Translations under genes and position numbers: made by a program
Shown here: positions 51,275 through 61,214 of the stretch, piece by piece
How the letters are laid out: each line of letters opens with the position of its first letter
Position numbering within the stretch: position 1 is the stretch's first letter
The notes under the pieces: generated by a model
Databases searched by the model: none
Seen by the model: only the letters and a program-made list of their open reading frames with translations
Told to the model about the DNA's origin: nothing
NCBI RefSeq assembly: GCF_905163445.1
Contig: NC_053202.1
Coordinates: 9,672,001 to 9,736,000 of the forward strand
Reading direction: 5' to 3'
Source: Pararge aegeria
Lineage: Eukaryota; Arthropoda; Insecta; Lepidoptera; Nymphalidae
Length of the DNA: 64,000 nucleotides

Positions 51275-52320
51275 GAAGCTCGACAACTTATCCTGCTCAT
51301 GGGTGTCTTTACCGATTCCCTAACTCCATGCAGGAGAATTTTGAATAGAAAAATCCAATACCTAATTTTCTTAGCCATTACTGAAGTAAGTTGAGTTTCT
51401 TTTAAAAATATTCTTGTTAAAATAAAGTTACACGAAAAGCCTTATTGTACTTATTTACGAGAAAAAGTAATGCTTCATGGATGTTAAAGTAAGTTTTATG
51501 TCCTTATATTCTAATTTCTATCCTAAAATAGCCTTATTGAAAAACGCTTTATTGAAATATCTGAATAAAACGCTCTCAAGTTTGGTCGTAATATAAAACT
51601 TAGCACGGATTGATTCAGTGAACAAACATCTGTTGTCTAGTTTTAATGGATCCGAAGGTCTACTCCTACCTACTATAATAAGTACTTAAGTAGCATTGGC
51701 AGTAGTAGTACTAAGGTTAAGTAGTAAGCTAAATTTGGACTTTTAGACTTAAAACTGTACGTTAGGTATTCTCGTAAATACCTAAGTTAATGGTTTTAAG
51801 TTTTTTGCTGTGAACTTTGCACTTGTTCAAAAAACGCTACGTTAAAACTGTTCCAACTTAAAACTTTGCCTTACGATTAACTTATTCAGTCAGTCAGTCA
51901 GTTAACAGTTTGTATATTATATACGCACACTAGGTTTTTGTATAGTTACCTTATTGAAATTTAAAAATACACATATAAATGCATAGAAACACAACGTTGT
52001 TTAGTGTGTACTTATGTACACGCGTTAGAAGTTATACCTCTTTGGTGTAACAAGATGAAAATATTTTCAGAAATTTTATCTTTCGCCTTATTACGTTTGC
52101 AGAAAAAACGACACTAACAATAGAAAAAAGGTATTTAATACATTAAAATTTTTGTTAAACGCATCAAGTTTATTTAAATATCACAAAAAAAATTATTTCT
52201 ACATAATAAAAGAAATGTAAATAATAGACATAATTAAATTTAAAAAAAGACTCATTATCGGACAACCAAGTTTCACTGAACATTAAAATTTGAGATTTTT
52301 TAAATAATTGAGTCAATCAA
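51275..52320. other. AT-rich stretch, no gene seen
   Basis: No recognised family or protein-like frame. Confidence 0.4.
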
Positions 52321-52322
52321 AT

Positions 52323-52610
52323 CACCGGAATGAGCCCGCAGACTTTGACAATTGAAAGTGTACACTGTCAAACCTTATAACTAACTTCAGGGTGTCGGTT
52401 TTTTGTGACGATGTGCGCGCGCATCGTAAAAATTTACTCTCATAATTTTTCCATCACGCGCCAAAAGAAGTATAACTTCAAAACAGAAATAATATTTCAA
52501 CGAAAACCACGAAGTTTTTGAGTAAACCACTAACCACTTTATTAGGCAAGCGTCGCGTAGCGTAGCTACTATGCGCGTGTCATATATTATCTTCAATAGG
52601 GTTGTCATAA
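52323..52610 (+). repeat. Dispersed repeat G, copy 2
   Basis: CCGGAATGAGCCCGCAGACT, GACAATTGAAAGTGTACACT, ATGTGCGCGCGCAT and CGCGCCAAAAGAAGTATAAC match 37098-37265. This copy extends further right, through GCAAGCGTCGCGTAGCG-like text, for which there is no counterpart in the first copy. Confidence 0.75.
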
Positions 52611-52720
52611 ATAACATTTAGAAGTTCATAAATTCGTTTGTTGAAAATGGAAAATTAAATATGCTTTTTTTGATTTAATATTTCCAAAGGTATCCCTTAT
52701 GAAATATACTTGCATCCTTC

Positions 52721-52775
52721 AATATTATTACGTAATTCTGTTATACGTTGTATAACAGAATTACGTAATAATATT
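52721..52775. repeat. Perfect 26-bp hairpin
   Basis: Arms 52721-52746 and 52750-52775 are fully complementary with a 3-base loop (GTT). AT-rich. No family recognised. Confidence 0.9.
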
Positions 52776-53089
52776 GGTAGTAGTGCAGTGCAGATAGGAA
52801 AGCTGCAAAATATAAAAAGTGTTCAAATGCCAGTAAACTCGTGAAGACAAGCAAAATGCGAGCGCCTCAACACGCTAGAGTGCGGTCGCAATTTGAAACT
52901 TGGCACGAGTTGATCCAAATATTAAACAGCTGGTGCCCAACTTAGGTTCCTCGCTGTTTTGTTATCATGTTTGTCTTGACGTAGCTAGATAATGTGACGA
53001 GCTCGAGTCTTGAGACCTTAAACGATGTTAAAATTAAAGCTCGGAGAATGAAAAATATTTATTTTATCTCGGTTTTGCTATAGCAATGT

Positions 53090-53358
53090 GATGGCCGATT
53101 GGCGCAGACGGCAGCGACCCTGCTTTCTGAGTCCGATGCTGTGGGTTCGATACGCAGAACTGGACTATGTTTATTTGATGAAAATTAATGTTTTTCAGTG
53201 TCTGGGTGTTTATCTGTATATTATAAGTATTTATGTACCTATATTATTTATAAAAATATTCATCAGTCATCTTAGTACCCATAACACAAGCTACGCTTAC
53301 TTTGGGGCTAGATGGCGATGTGTGTACTGTCGTAGTATATTTATTTATTTATTTATTA
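53090..53358 (+). mobile_element. SINE A copy
   Basis: Head GATGGCCGATTGGCGCAGAC, B box GGTTCGATACG (one box position changed), body and (TTTA)n end. Confidence 0.88.
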
Positions 53359-53364
53359 AGTCGG

Positions 53365-53965
53365 TGAGAGAATAAGATAGAATTTTTTGCAAATTATGTT
53401 CATTAAATTTAATACTATTTTTCGGACAAGGTTTTAGGTTAGGTTTTTTTTCCAGTAGTCGGCCGTAAATACTTTACTAGTAAAATATTAAATCAATGTT
53501 TAAGTGGTTATCACAACTATTCTAAAGAAGTCTTACTTCCGAAGTGTACATATAATAATTAAGAAAATTTTGACCACATTATAAACAAAAAAAACCCAAA
53601 CACGTAACTAACTTTTTTAAATAAATTATTTTGTCAAATTAACGAAGTTAGTCACGAAAGGCGACAGATTTAAATATTAACTTTACGAAGTGGGAAACAT
53701 CATTCCATCACGGACGACCCAAAAATTGCGGCGAACTTTCCAATCTAACTTTAATAAGGCCAAAGTTTGCTATTGTTCGCTACTTCGTACTACTCAAGTA
53801 TTTGGGGTATTTTAAAAGTCCTTCAACGTCCTGAGACGTCCGTTGGATAATGCACAGAAACCACTTGTACGAATAAACTATAGCACGAGTACACTTTTAA
53901 TGTACCACATTAAAGAAATAGAGGTTAAAACTAAGTATATGTTTATAGATTAGATAAATTTCTTT
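53365..53965. other. AT-rich stretch, no gene seen
   Basis: No recognised family or protein-like frame. Confidence 0.4.
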
Positions 53966-53970
53966 AGGCA

Positions 53971-54443
53971 CGTTTTAGGTGAACCAAAATCATGGAATGC
54001 GTATATAATATACATATATATATTATATTCGAATTCCATGATTTTTATGATGACTAAACTACCAAAGTTATCACTTTAAAAATATAATTTAACTGCTTCA
54101 TTTTAGGCTGAGGTTGCAAATTGTAAACGGAAACCTAAGGTTTTCTGAGTAATATATTTTTTATCATAACCATCTGCAGCATATCAGCGTCCCACTGCTG
54201 GGCACAGTTCTCGTCTCTAATAGGAGAGTCGGTTATAGAGTATAGACCCACCACGCTGCTCCAATGCGAGTTGGTGGGCTTTAACAACTACTACCACGAG
54301 TGTGTGATAACATAATAATAATAATAATGAATAAATCTTAACATACATATATATAAATATACACACATGACCGTGAATATAGGTCATGGAAAGCGTGGGG
54401 TTACAGTGAAGCGAATTCCATGATTTTTGTTCACCAAAAAACG
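53971..54443. mobile_element. Candidate TIR element around a SINE C fragment
   Basis: CGTTTTAGGTGAACCAAAAT at 53971 and its near complement ending at 54443 (TTTTTGTTCACCAAAAAACG) are ~30-base inverted ends with a few mismatches. A third copy of the inner motif, ATTCCATGATTTT, is at 54041-54053, so it also forms a short hairpin with the left end. The interior holds a minus-strand SINE C 3' part (54170-54310). No target duplication was confirmed. Confidence 0.5.
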
Positions 54444-54561
54444 GGCTTAAAGAAGTTTGCACTTCAAAAATTGGTAAAAACAAGTCATAAAACACAATGC
54501 ATACAATTTGGTTGCCTAATAGGCTACATAGTGAACTTTTCCAGGCAACCAATAGCATAAA

Positions 54562-54655
54562 GCGGTGGTAGCCCAGTCGATAGTGCCTAGCGATACTTCG
54601 CCTTCACTTTCGGGGAGGCGAGTTCGAATCCCAGCAAGAACCCCTAACTTTTCTA
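54562..54655 (+). mobile_element. SINE B head fragment
   Basis: GTGGTAGCCCAGTCGATAGT, the B box AGTTCGAATCC near 54622-54632 and CCTAACTTTTCTAAGTAG. The body is absent; the text changes into a LINE 3' UTR motif at about 54656. Confidence 0.7.
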
Positions 54656-54745
54656 AGTAGGATACAAAGGGCGGCCTTATCGTTTAGTATCGACCTTTTC
54701 CAGGCAACCTTAGGATTACGAATACTAAGGGAAACCGATTTGTAT
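54656..54745 (-). repeat. LINE 3' UTR motif
   Basis: GGATACAAAGGGCGGCCTTA, then TCGACCTTTTCCAGGCAACC. Minus-strand form of the motif at 10000-10150. Confidence 0.65.
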
Positions 54746-54796
54746 TATTATTATATACACTTACGAACAGTGACACACTAATATTTCGTCGTCAAG

Positions 54797-54970
54797 TTAA
54801 TCACTACAGTCGCTATGAGACTGATGTGAAAGGCATATACTAATTATCGGCAGCGACGGTAGGAGAGCCGTAGCTTAATTGGTGAAAGCACTCAGGCCGC
54901 GATTGCCCGAAAGTGTCAGGTTCAAATCCTGTCGGTTCCAAAAATTTTTATATGCATTTTAAATTTATAA
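54797..54970 (+). repeat. tRNA-like repeat E, copy 1
   Basis: ACTACAGTCGCTATGAGACT and CGGCAGCGACGGTAGGAGAG lead into an A-box-like TAGCTTAATTGGTGAAAGC and B box GGTTCAAATCC (54909-54930 region), then TTTTTATATGCATTTTAAAT. The same order occurs at 55070-55292 and on the minus strand at 59427-59716. The conserved region extends well beyond the tRNA-like part on both sides. Confidence 0.75.
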
Positions 54971-55069
54971 AATTGATAATTCCTCCAAGTGTAGGTAAAA
55001 ACACTAATAAAAAATTATAAAAATATAAAAAAAGCAATGTGTCATCTCTTGTTTCAAACGTGTCTCATT

Positions 55070-55292
55070 GTAATATGGACCTTTGAAAAAGTAGATCGAA
55101 ACTGCAACGTTTCCTACTAGATGACGCTACAGTCGCTATAAGACTGATGTGTAAGGCATATACTAATTTTCGGCAGCGACGGTAGGAGAGCCGTAGCTTA
55201 ACTGGTGAAAGCGCTCAGGCCGCGATTGCCCGACAGTCGCAGGTTCAAATCCTGTCGATTCCGAAAATTTTTATATGCATTTTAAATTTATA
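55070..55292 (+). repeat. tRNA-like repeat E, copy 2
   Basis: Direct copy ~320 bases after copy 1. It includes additional upstream text shared with copy 3 (GGACCTTTGAAAAAGTAGAT, CGAAACTGCAACGTTTCCTA). The tRNA-like part has A and B boxes, but the acceptor ends do not pair convincingly, so it is not called a tRNA gene. Confidence 0.75.
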
Positions 55293-55317
55293 TAAAAAGA
55301 GTTAATCACTGTCGTCT

Positions 55318-55460
55318 TTATTGCTCAAGATAATGGGCTTTAACAGCATGTTTGAATATGTTCAGTGACTTTGACTGTCGTATGCTTCTTGGGAGTGCAT
55401 TCCACAGTTCAGTAGCTTGAACAATGAACAAATGCAGATTTTTCTCCATTTGTTCATTCC
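55318..55460 (-). pseudogene. LINE ORF2 carboxyl end cut by a microsatellite
   Basis: Minus-strand residues FIVQATELWNALPRSIRQSK and SLNIFKHAVKAHYLEQ end at the stop near 55318. 'A..LWN.LP..IR...S...FK..V..HYL' is the standard last segment of Jockey/CR1-group LINE proteins. Immediately upstream of this segment the sequence is the pentanucleotide array, which replaces the rest of the gene. Confidence 0.65.
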
Positions 55461-55464
55461 ACAA

Positions 55465-55604
55465 GGGCAGGGCAGGGCAGGGCAGGGCAGGGCAGGGAAG
55501 GGCAGGGCACGGCAGGGCAGGGCAGGGCAGGGCAGGGCAGGGCAGGGCAGGGCAGGGCAGGGCAGGGCAGGGCAGGGCAGGGCAGGGCAGGGCAGGGCAG
55601 GGCA
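55465..55604 (+). repeat. (GGGCA)n pentanucleotide array, 28 units
   Basis: 140 bases of GGGCA with two variant units (GGGAA, and a GGGCACGGCA junction). The plus strand has successive G3 tracts separated by two bases, fitting the classical G-quadruplex pattern many times over. Confidence 0.95.
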
Positions 55605-55681
55605 GGACAGGACAGCACAGCACAGCACAGCACGCACACACAGCACAGCACAGCACAGCACAGCACAGCACATGACAGCAC
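55605..55681 (+). repeat. (CAGCA)n pentanucleotide array
   Basis: GGACA units change into CAGCA units, interrupted by CGCACACA. It probably derives from the GGGCA array by stepwise mutation. Confidence 0.9.
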
Positions 55682-55689
55682 AAGTGTAA

Positions 55690-57140
55690 CAATAGATATG
55701 GTTTTCCTAGTTATGTGAGCAGTATTTATAATACACCTAACTCAAGCCTCGTATGAAAATCTCTCGACTTTTTACAAATCAAAAAGTCAAATTCATTTAA
55801 AAGTCCGATCCATTCCGGTTGGACAGTTTGACACGCTCGCGTTGGTTTTTGTGCAACTCTGAACCTGGCCGTTTTGCGGTTCTGACAACTTTTAACAATC
55901 TGTCAGACGTGATATGTAGGTAACGGTAAACCTACAAAGCATAATTTTTTTTTATACATTGCCCTAGCTTTGACCCGTAACTTGTCCTCATATGTTTTTA
56001 TAATTATAATAAAACTTTATTAATATAATTATTTATATTAATAAAATTTTCAGAAATTGTAAATGCAATTGTTTTTCGCGGATAATAGCAAATTAATGTA
56101 TCATGGAATTTCACAGAGTAACGTCGTGCTTCTTTGGAATATTTAAATTTTAATTGAAAAGAAAAATAGTCTCTCGTGTGATAGATATATAAAATACACG
56201 TTAGCATTTAATCTTTATAACTTTTCTTTTCATAAATTATAGTATAGTTAAATTGAAAACATTTTGAACGATCAAGACCATTCTGAGCTCGTGGACTGAA
56301 TAAATAAACAAATAGAGCTTCACTTTTCAAAGTGAAATTCTAAATAGCAGTTCCGATTTCCTAAAAATTCTATTTAGAATTTTGAAACCACACAAAGCTT
56401 TGCATGTTCTCGTACCAATAAAGGCTCACGCATACAAAGGCGGCCATTGCAGATTTTTCTCCACAATTTTCGTCGCGGGCCGACAAATACTACCGGTTTA
56501 TATAAAAAGATCCATATTATAGTTTAGTTGAAATCAGTTCTCCTCTTATTTTCAGACTGCTACATCACCATAATCACAACATTCTCTAATACGAGTAATA
56601 TTAAGTACTGCATCTTTCGGTTAATCTGCAAAAGATGTTAATTAGGTCTTCCAGGATCAGTAGAAAGGCCAAATTCGATCCTCTAAGATAGTTTTATAAT
56701 ACATGTAATGTTTAATGGGTTTACTGTGGTGGATTGTGGGGACCGCCTTTTGCCAGCGGAGCCTGCGGTAGGCCAATTCAACTTTGCTTGCGCGCCGATA
56801 CTCTCAATGAGTATACAAGCTCATTAATCCCAGAAATTGATTTCTGTCTGATTCCGTGCGGAAATCCTAGGATGATTCCAAAAAGCTTATAATAATGATT
56901 GGAGACTAAGAAACTGTCTGTTTGTTAGCTAAATCTAACGATACGTTGGCTAGATTAACATTGAATGAATACAGTTTTATTTCATTAGTATTACAATTTT
57001 CCTGTATGTTTGCTGTATGTGACATTGTAAATATCAAGTTAACACAATGTATGCAATTTCGCATACATTCATGGACACACGGGTTTTATTGGGTAATTAA
57101 TACCTATTAAGACCGATACCTAGCTCGGAAGACTGAGGAA
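55690..57140. other. Intergenic stretch, no gene seen
   Basis: AT-rich with a GC-richer part around 56735-56800. No recognised family and no protein-like frame. Confidence 0.4.
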
Positions 57141-57142
57141 TG

Positions 57143-57405
57143 CATAAATAAATAAATAAATATATTACGACAGTACACACATCGCCACCTAGCCCCAAAG
57201 TAAGCGTAGCTTGTGTTATGGGTACTAAGACAGCTGATGAATATTGTTATGAATATAATACACAGAAATACTTATAATATACAGATAAACACCCAGACAC
57301 TGAAAAACATTCATGTTCATCACACAAACATTTTCCAGCTGTGGGAATCGAACCCACGGCCACGACTCAGATAGCAGGTTCGCTGCCCACTGCGCCAGTC
57401 GGTCG
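57143..57405 (-). mobile_element. SINE A copy
   Basis: Full minus-strand copy with (AAAT)n tail, TACGACAGTACACACATCGC, body, B box and head CTGCGCCAGTCGGTCG. Confidence 0.88.
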
Positions 57406-57439
57406 AAAAAAAGTTGCATGGTTTATTTTTAAATAAAAA

Positions 57440-57665
57440 TACAGACCAAGCCTATGGCACACCTTGTGGTAAGTGATAAAAACAATAAAAACATAGCAAC
57501 ACTTCGCAGTTCATGCCAAGAACACGTCCTGTATTCATCACCCGAAGGAGTAGGTGTTTAAGCTCATGTGCCTGTAATTACACCGGCAACCACGGCCTTG
57601 AGACCAGACCACAGCATTGCAACAATGCTGCTTGGCACTAGCAGTAAGCAAGTAATTCCACGGAC
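57440..57665 (+). repeat. Dispersed repeat, shared with 13485-13630
   Basis: CTCATGTGCCTGTAATTACA, ACCACGGCCTTGAGACCAGA, CACAGCATTGCAACAATGCT and a CGGACGAGCTC end align with 13520-13630. This copy extends further to the left. Confidence 0.55.
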
Positions 57666-57709
57666 GAGCTCTATATACGAAGATCTCTATTACTACTGTG
57701 TCCAATTAT

Positions 57710-57935
57710 TATCATCCACTGCTTTTCCAGCACTGGAATGGCGTGTGGTGCTGGAATGGCGACCCCGCACCGGTAAACGCAGCGTAGGTCGGCCCCAAAC
57801 GAGGTGGACAGATGACATCAGGCGAGTAGCTGGGAGACGTTGGAGGCAAGCGGCCATGGACCGTGCATTGTGGAACTTCCTACAAAAGACCTATGTCCAG
57901 CAGTGGACGTCCATTGGTTGAGATGATGATGATGA
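57710..57935 (+). pseudogene. RTE-like LINE ORF2 3' terminus
   Basis: The frame reads VVLEWRPRTGKRSVGRPQTR, WTDDIRRVAGRRWRQAAMDR and LQKTYVQQWTSIG before the stop. 'GRP.TRW.DDI..VAG..W...A.DR..W....E.YVQQWT' is the standard carboxyl end of RTE-like LINEs of insects. A (GAT)n tail follows. The minus-strand fragments at 22015, 22595, 28310, 35640, 48045 and 48796 are the same end. Only the last ~65 residues remain here. Confidence 0.75.
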
Positions 57936-58034
57936 TGACTGCTTTTCCATCATCAAGATTTTTCGCAAAAATTACATGCTTCACTATTATTTATTACTTA
58001 TCCACTACTAATATTAGCAGGATTAGTAATTCTA

Positions 58035-58493
58035 TCCTACTTCCCTATCCCTATCCCTACTAATATTATAAATGTCAATGTAAGTTTGTTTGTTACGCTT
58101 TCACGCAAAAACTGCTTAACCGATCCTCATTAAACTTAGCACACATATTCTTGGAAGTGTTAGAACTAATATAGGATACTTTTTATCCCGAAATTAAGTT
58201 CGGTTCCTTTGGGATAGGAGATGAGTTTTTGACGTTTTTACACCATAACTCAGACAAATTTTAACTGATTCAAATAATTATTTTTGTACTATAGAGAGGT
58301 TATAATATGCGTTTAATTTTGCCCAAACTGTGGTTGAAGATAGAGGACAGAACTCCTCAGCGGACAGCAGCAAACCCCTCATTTAAGGCTTAGCGATAAT
58401 GAATACTTTAAATTTTTTTTAGATCTACAACTAAATTTAATGCCACATCAAAAAACAAAAACAAACGCAGACAAAGTCGCGGGCAACAGCTAG
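58035..58493 (+). mobile_element. Non-autonomous Helitron, 459 bp
   Basis: Starts A|TCCTACTTCCCTATCCC and ends CTAG|T at 58490-58493 after ACGCAGACAAAGTCGCGGGC. The interior is closely similar to 47120-47642 (TTTGTTTGTTACG, CTCAGCGGACAGCAGCAAAC). Confidence 0.8.
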
Positions 58494-58821
58494 TAATATT
58501 ATAAATGTGAAAGTGTGGATGTTTGTTACTCAATCACGCAAAAACGGATTTGGATGAAGTTCGGCATACATTTGAAATTCGGCATTGCCTTTGACATGGA
58601 AAAGAACATAGGTTACTTTTTATCCCGATTCCTAAAGTAGTTCCCGAGGGTAAATTGAAAATGGTTTACGAACTAAGCCGCAGACAGCTTTGAAATTTTG
58701 TATGCATGTCAACAATGCTATGAAAAAGTTATGTACTTTCTTTACCGATCTCTCGAATACGTCCCGTAGTAAGATTAAAAATTCTGAAGTCCAAGCAGAC
58801 AAAGTCTCGGGCAGAAGCTAG
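58494..58821 (+). mobile_element. Helitron-like element adjoining the previous one
   Basis: TAATATTATAAATGTGAAAG begins at the exact 3' flank of the element above. The end is a CAGACAAAGTCTCGGGCAGA region with CTAG at 58818-58821 and a flanking T. Its first few bases may lie left of 58035 (TCTA at 58031-58034), which would make the upstream Helitron a nested insertion near its 5' tip. Confidence 0.65.
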
Positions 58822-58829
58822 TATAATAT

Positions 58830-59425
58830 ATTTCTTGATTCAAATAGGTGCTTTAATGGACTCTAGATTGATTGATTTCTTACAAATGTACCTATCTTGA
58901 ATAGTTTGATCCCGTCTTAAGAACTCATGTTGGATTGGTAATTTTATTAGAAATCTGCGTCTGAGCCAACCCTCCAATCCTTAATCAAAGTGATAACAAA
59001 ATTTTCTATTACTTTGACAAATTATATCAATCGGCTAATTCGGGTCCAGATACTTTGGAAGCTTCGTTGAGTTTTCAACTTTAAGGTCGGACACAAAGAC
59101 ATTTTAAAATAGACGATCTAACTTATACTACGTTTGTTACAGCATCCGATGTCGTAGCGTCTTTAAATACCAGCGCACTACGTAAAAAGTCATTGGCTAT
59201 GTAGAACTCTTACCAACTAAAACCCCACGGTATTCTAACTCGGCGCCTGGTAGTTGGGTCACGGACACCCTTTAGCAGACCGGAGAACCAGAGGCAGAGA
59301 AAACGGGCATATTATCTTCTAAGACAACATATTTATTGCAAAGGCACACCGGAAACATAATGTAAGCCTTCCGACCCGAGGACTTACTCCTGAGTTTGTT
59401 TCGTTTACCAAACCACAAAATTTGT
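58830..59425. other. Intergenic stretch, no gene seen
   Basis: No recognised family or protein-like frame. Confidence 0.4.
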
Positions 59426-59426
59426 T

Positions 59427-59716
59427 AAGTTCTTGACAAAAAACCCAATAGTTCATTTTTGCAAATTTAAAATGCATATAAAAATTTACAGAACCGACTG
59501 GATTTGAACCTGCGACACTTAGGCAATCGCGACCTGAGCGCTTTAACCATTGCAGCTAGGGTTCTCCTACCGTCGATGCCGAAATTTGTATATTCCTTTT
59601 ATATCAGTCTTATAGCGACTGTAGCGCCATCTATTAGGAAACATTGCAGTTTCAATATACTTTTTCAAAGGTCCATCAACAAAAAGACAAGTTTGTACTA
59701 TTTCTGTCAAGAACTT
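59427..59716 (-). mobile_element. tRNA-like repeat E, copy 3, with short inverted ends
   Basis: Minus-strand copy: TATGCATTTTAAATTTGCAA (reverse), B box GGTTCAAATCC, A-box-like segment and the upstream conserved block. AAGTTCTTGACA at 59427-59438 and its exact complement TGTCAAGAACTT at 59705-59716 bound it, giving a 290-bp unit with 12-bp inverted ends. These ends are not visible at copies 1 and 2. Confidence 0.65.
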
Positions 59717-59719
59717 GTC

Positions 59720-60680
59720 AGTACTGTACTCGTTGTCAGAAAGCTGGTGTTTTCCATCACCGTGCCTTAAAGAGCGTTTTTCCATTCTATTCTAATCAAA
59801 AAAGAACACATTTAATAAAACATTTTCTATTCCCGCGCTGTAGCAGCGTTATCCTTACATCGCCTGGTAAACGCAGAAATGCTTTTGACACAGTACGTAT
59901 CTAATGGAATACTTGATAGTGACGTGTAGCCGCAAAACAGTTCAGTACGCACCAGGCAAATGAACACCGGGCAATTACCTTACATTCGTAACGCAAGTAC
60001 CTATAGACTTGAAGACACATCTACATTTATTAATGCATCTGAGGTCGAAGTAAAGTTATTTGAAGAGTGAAGATTGTACAAAATTGTGAATTTTAATGAG
60101 TTCAGGACTTAGTTTAATAACTTGTTATTAACTTATTTACTTCTTTTGTTGGCAGTTCTGTGAATTAGTCTCATTTAATATAATATCAATATACTATGTG
60201 TTTTAACTGACTTCAACGAATGTTTTATGACGATCTCACTCCATACCATCTTAAAATTACAACCGATTTCGATAACAGTTTTGTTTTTATTTTTTTAAAG
60301 TGTAATAATAAGCGGTGATTTTTTTTAAAAACCTAATCTGCATTCATCGATATTTTTTTTTACATTCGACGTTTAATTTAAGATATTTTATTTGCGTTAG
60401 TTAAAAATGTAAATAGAGTACCATAAAAGCAGTATTCTGATTTGCCGTTACCACAAGGCAGTCATTACGTATTATAAAAGTTCGACTACAAATAAAGCTA
60501 AGCAAACCCATTCCGCCATCTTCTTATATTTAATAAATAACAAACGGTAAACACAATAGGCGAGGCGCGCAAAGCTAATGCTCACTTATCGGCTGATCAA
60601 ATACGCTCGCTTAATGTTTACTGGACGAGCGGTAATCCACTTACCAGCTAAAGGCCTGGGCACACCGAGTCGTCTACTTA
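59720..60680. other. Intergenic stretch, no gene seen
   Basis: No recognised family or protein-like frame. Confidence 0.4.
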
Positions 60681-60689
60681 TAGATAACA

Positions 60690-60930
60690 ATAATAATAAT
60701 ATGCTTTATTTAAATTCTTACAAAAATACAACTACAATTACACAAACGTATATACAAATCATTAATAGTAATAATGACAAGAATCTATAAAATAACACTA
60801 CTAATTGAGTGAGTGATAACTGTACTCGGACTATAAACTATAATCTAAAATTATTAATAAAAATACAGTGTATCGTTGATATATCTAATGAAATAAATAA
60901 ATAAATAATTATGATTAGAGACATTAGAGT
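60690..60930 (-). repeat. LINE 3' end with (TAA)n tail
   Basis: (AAT)n, ATGCTTTATTTAAATTCTTA and AAATACAACTACAATTACAC have the form of a minus-strand 3' end, like those at 11360 and 29410. The interior is not recognised. Confidence 0.45.
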
Positions 60931-60934
60931 TATT

Positions 60935-61211
60935 ATTAGAATATTGTTGCAAGCATTATAATGTTAAATCTATATTTATTTAAATTATCTATGTATTTGT
61001 ATCTATACATTTTGGTATTTATGTATATCTATCAAAACTCTTGGCACTATCTCGTTTTCTTGCTCTAAGTCCCGTCTACAAAGGCCTACAAGAGATTGCT
61101 TGCAGCAATAAGGGAGCCTTTGCATGTCTACATTGTGTACTGTATACTCCTTACTGTTTCTTTTCATGTATGTTATACGTACAATGAAGTGTTTCTTCTC
61201 CTTCTTCTTCT
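60935..61211 (+). repeat. LINE 3' UTR, (TTC)n-tailed family
   Basis: ACTCTTGGCACTATCTCGTT, TTGCTTGCAGCAATAAGGGA and CATTGTGTACTGTATACTCC end in CTTCTCCTTCTTCTTCTT. It is the reverse complement of 7270-7600. Confidence 0.7.
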
Positions 61212-61214
61212 TAA

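Noticed and set aside
54871..54942. tRNA gene
   Set aside because: A and B boxes are present, but the acceptor arms do not pair well, position 33 of the proposed anticodon loop is not T, and the similarity among copies extends far beyond the tRNA-like part. Treated as a repeat.
55362..55692. Long Cys/Leu/Pro/Ala-repeat open frames on both strands
   Set aside because: They are translations of the GGGCA and CAGCA arrays. A pentanucleotide repeat stays open in many frames. Only the last ~45 residues on the minus strand resemble a protein, and those are a LINE end.
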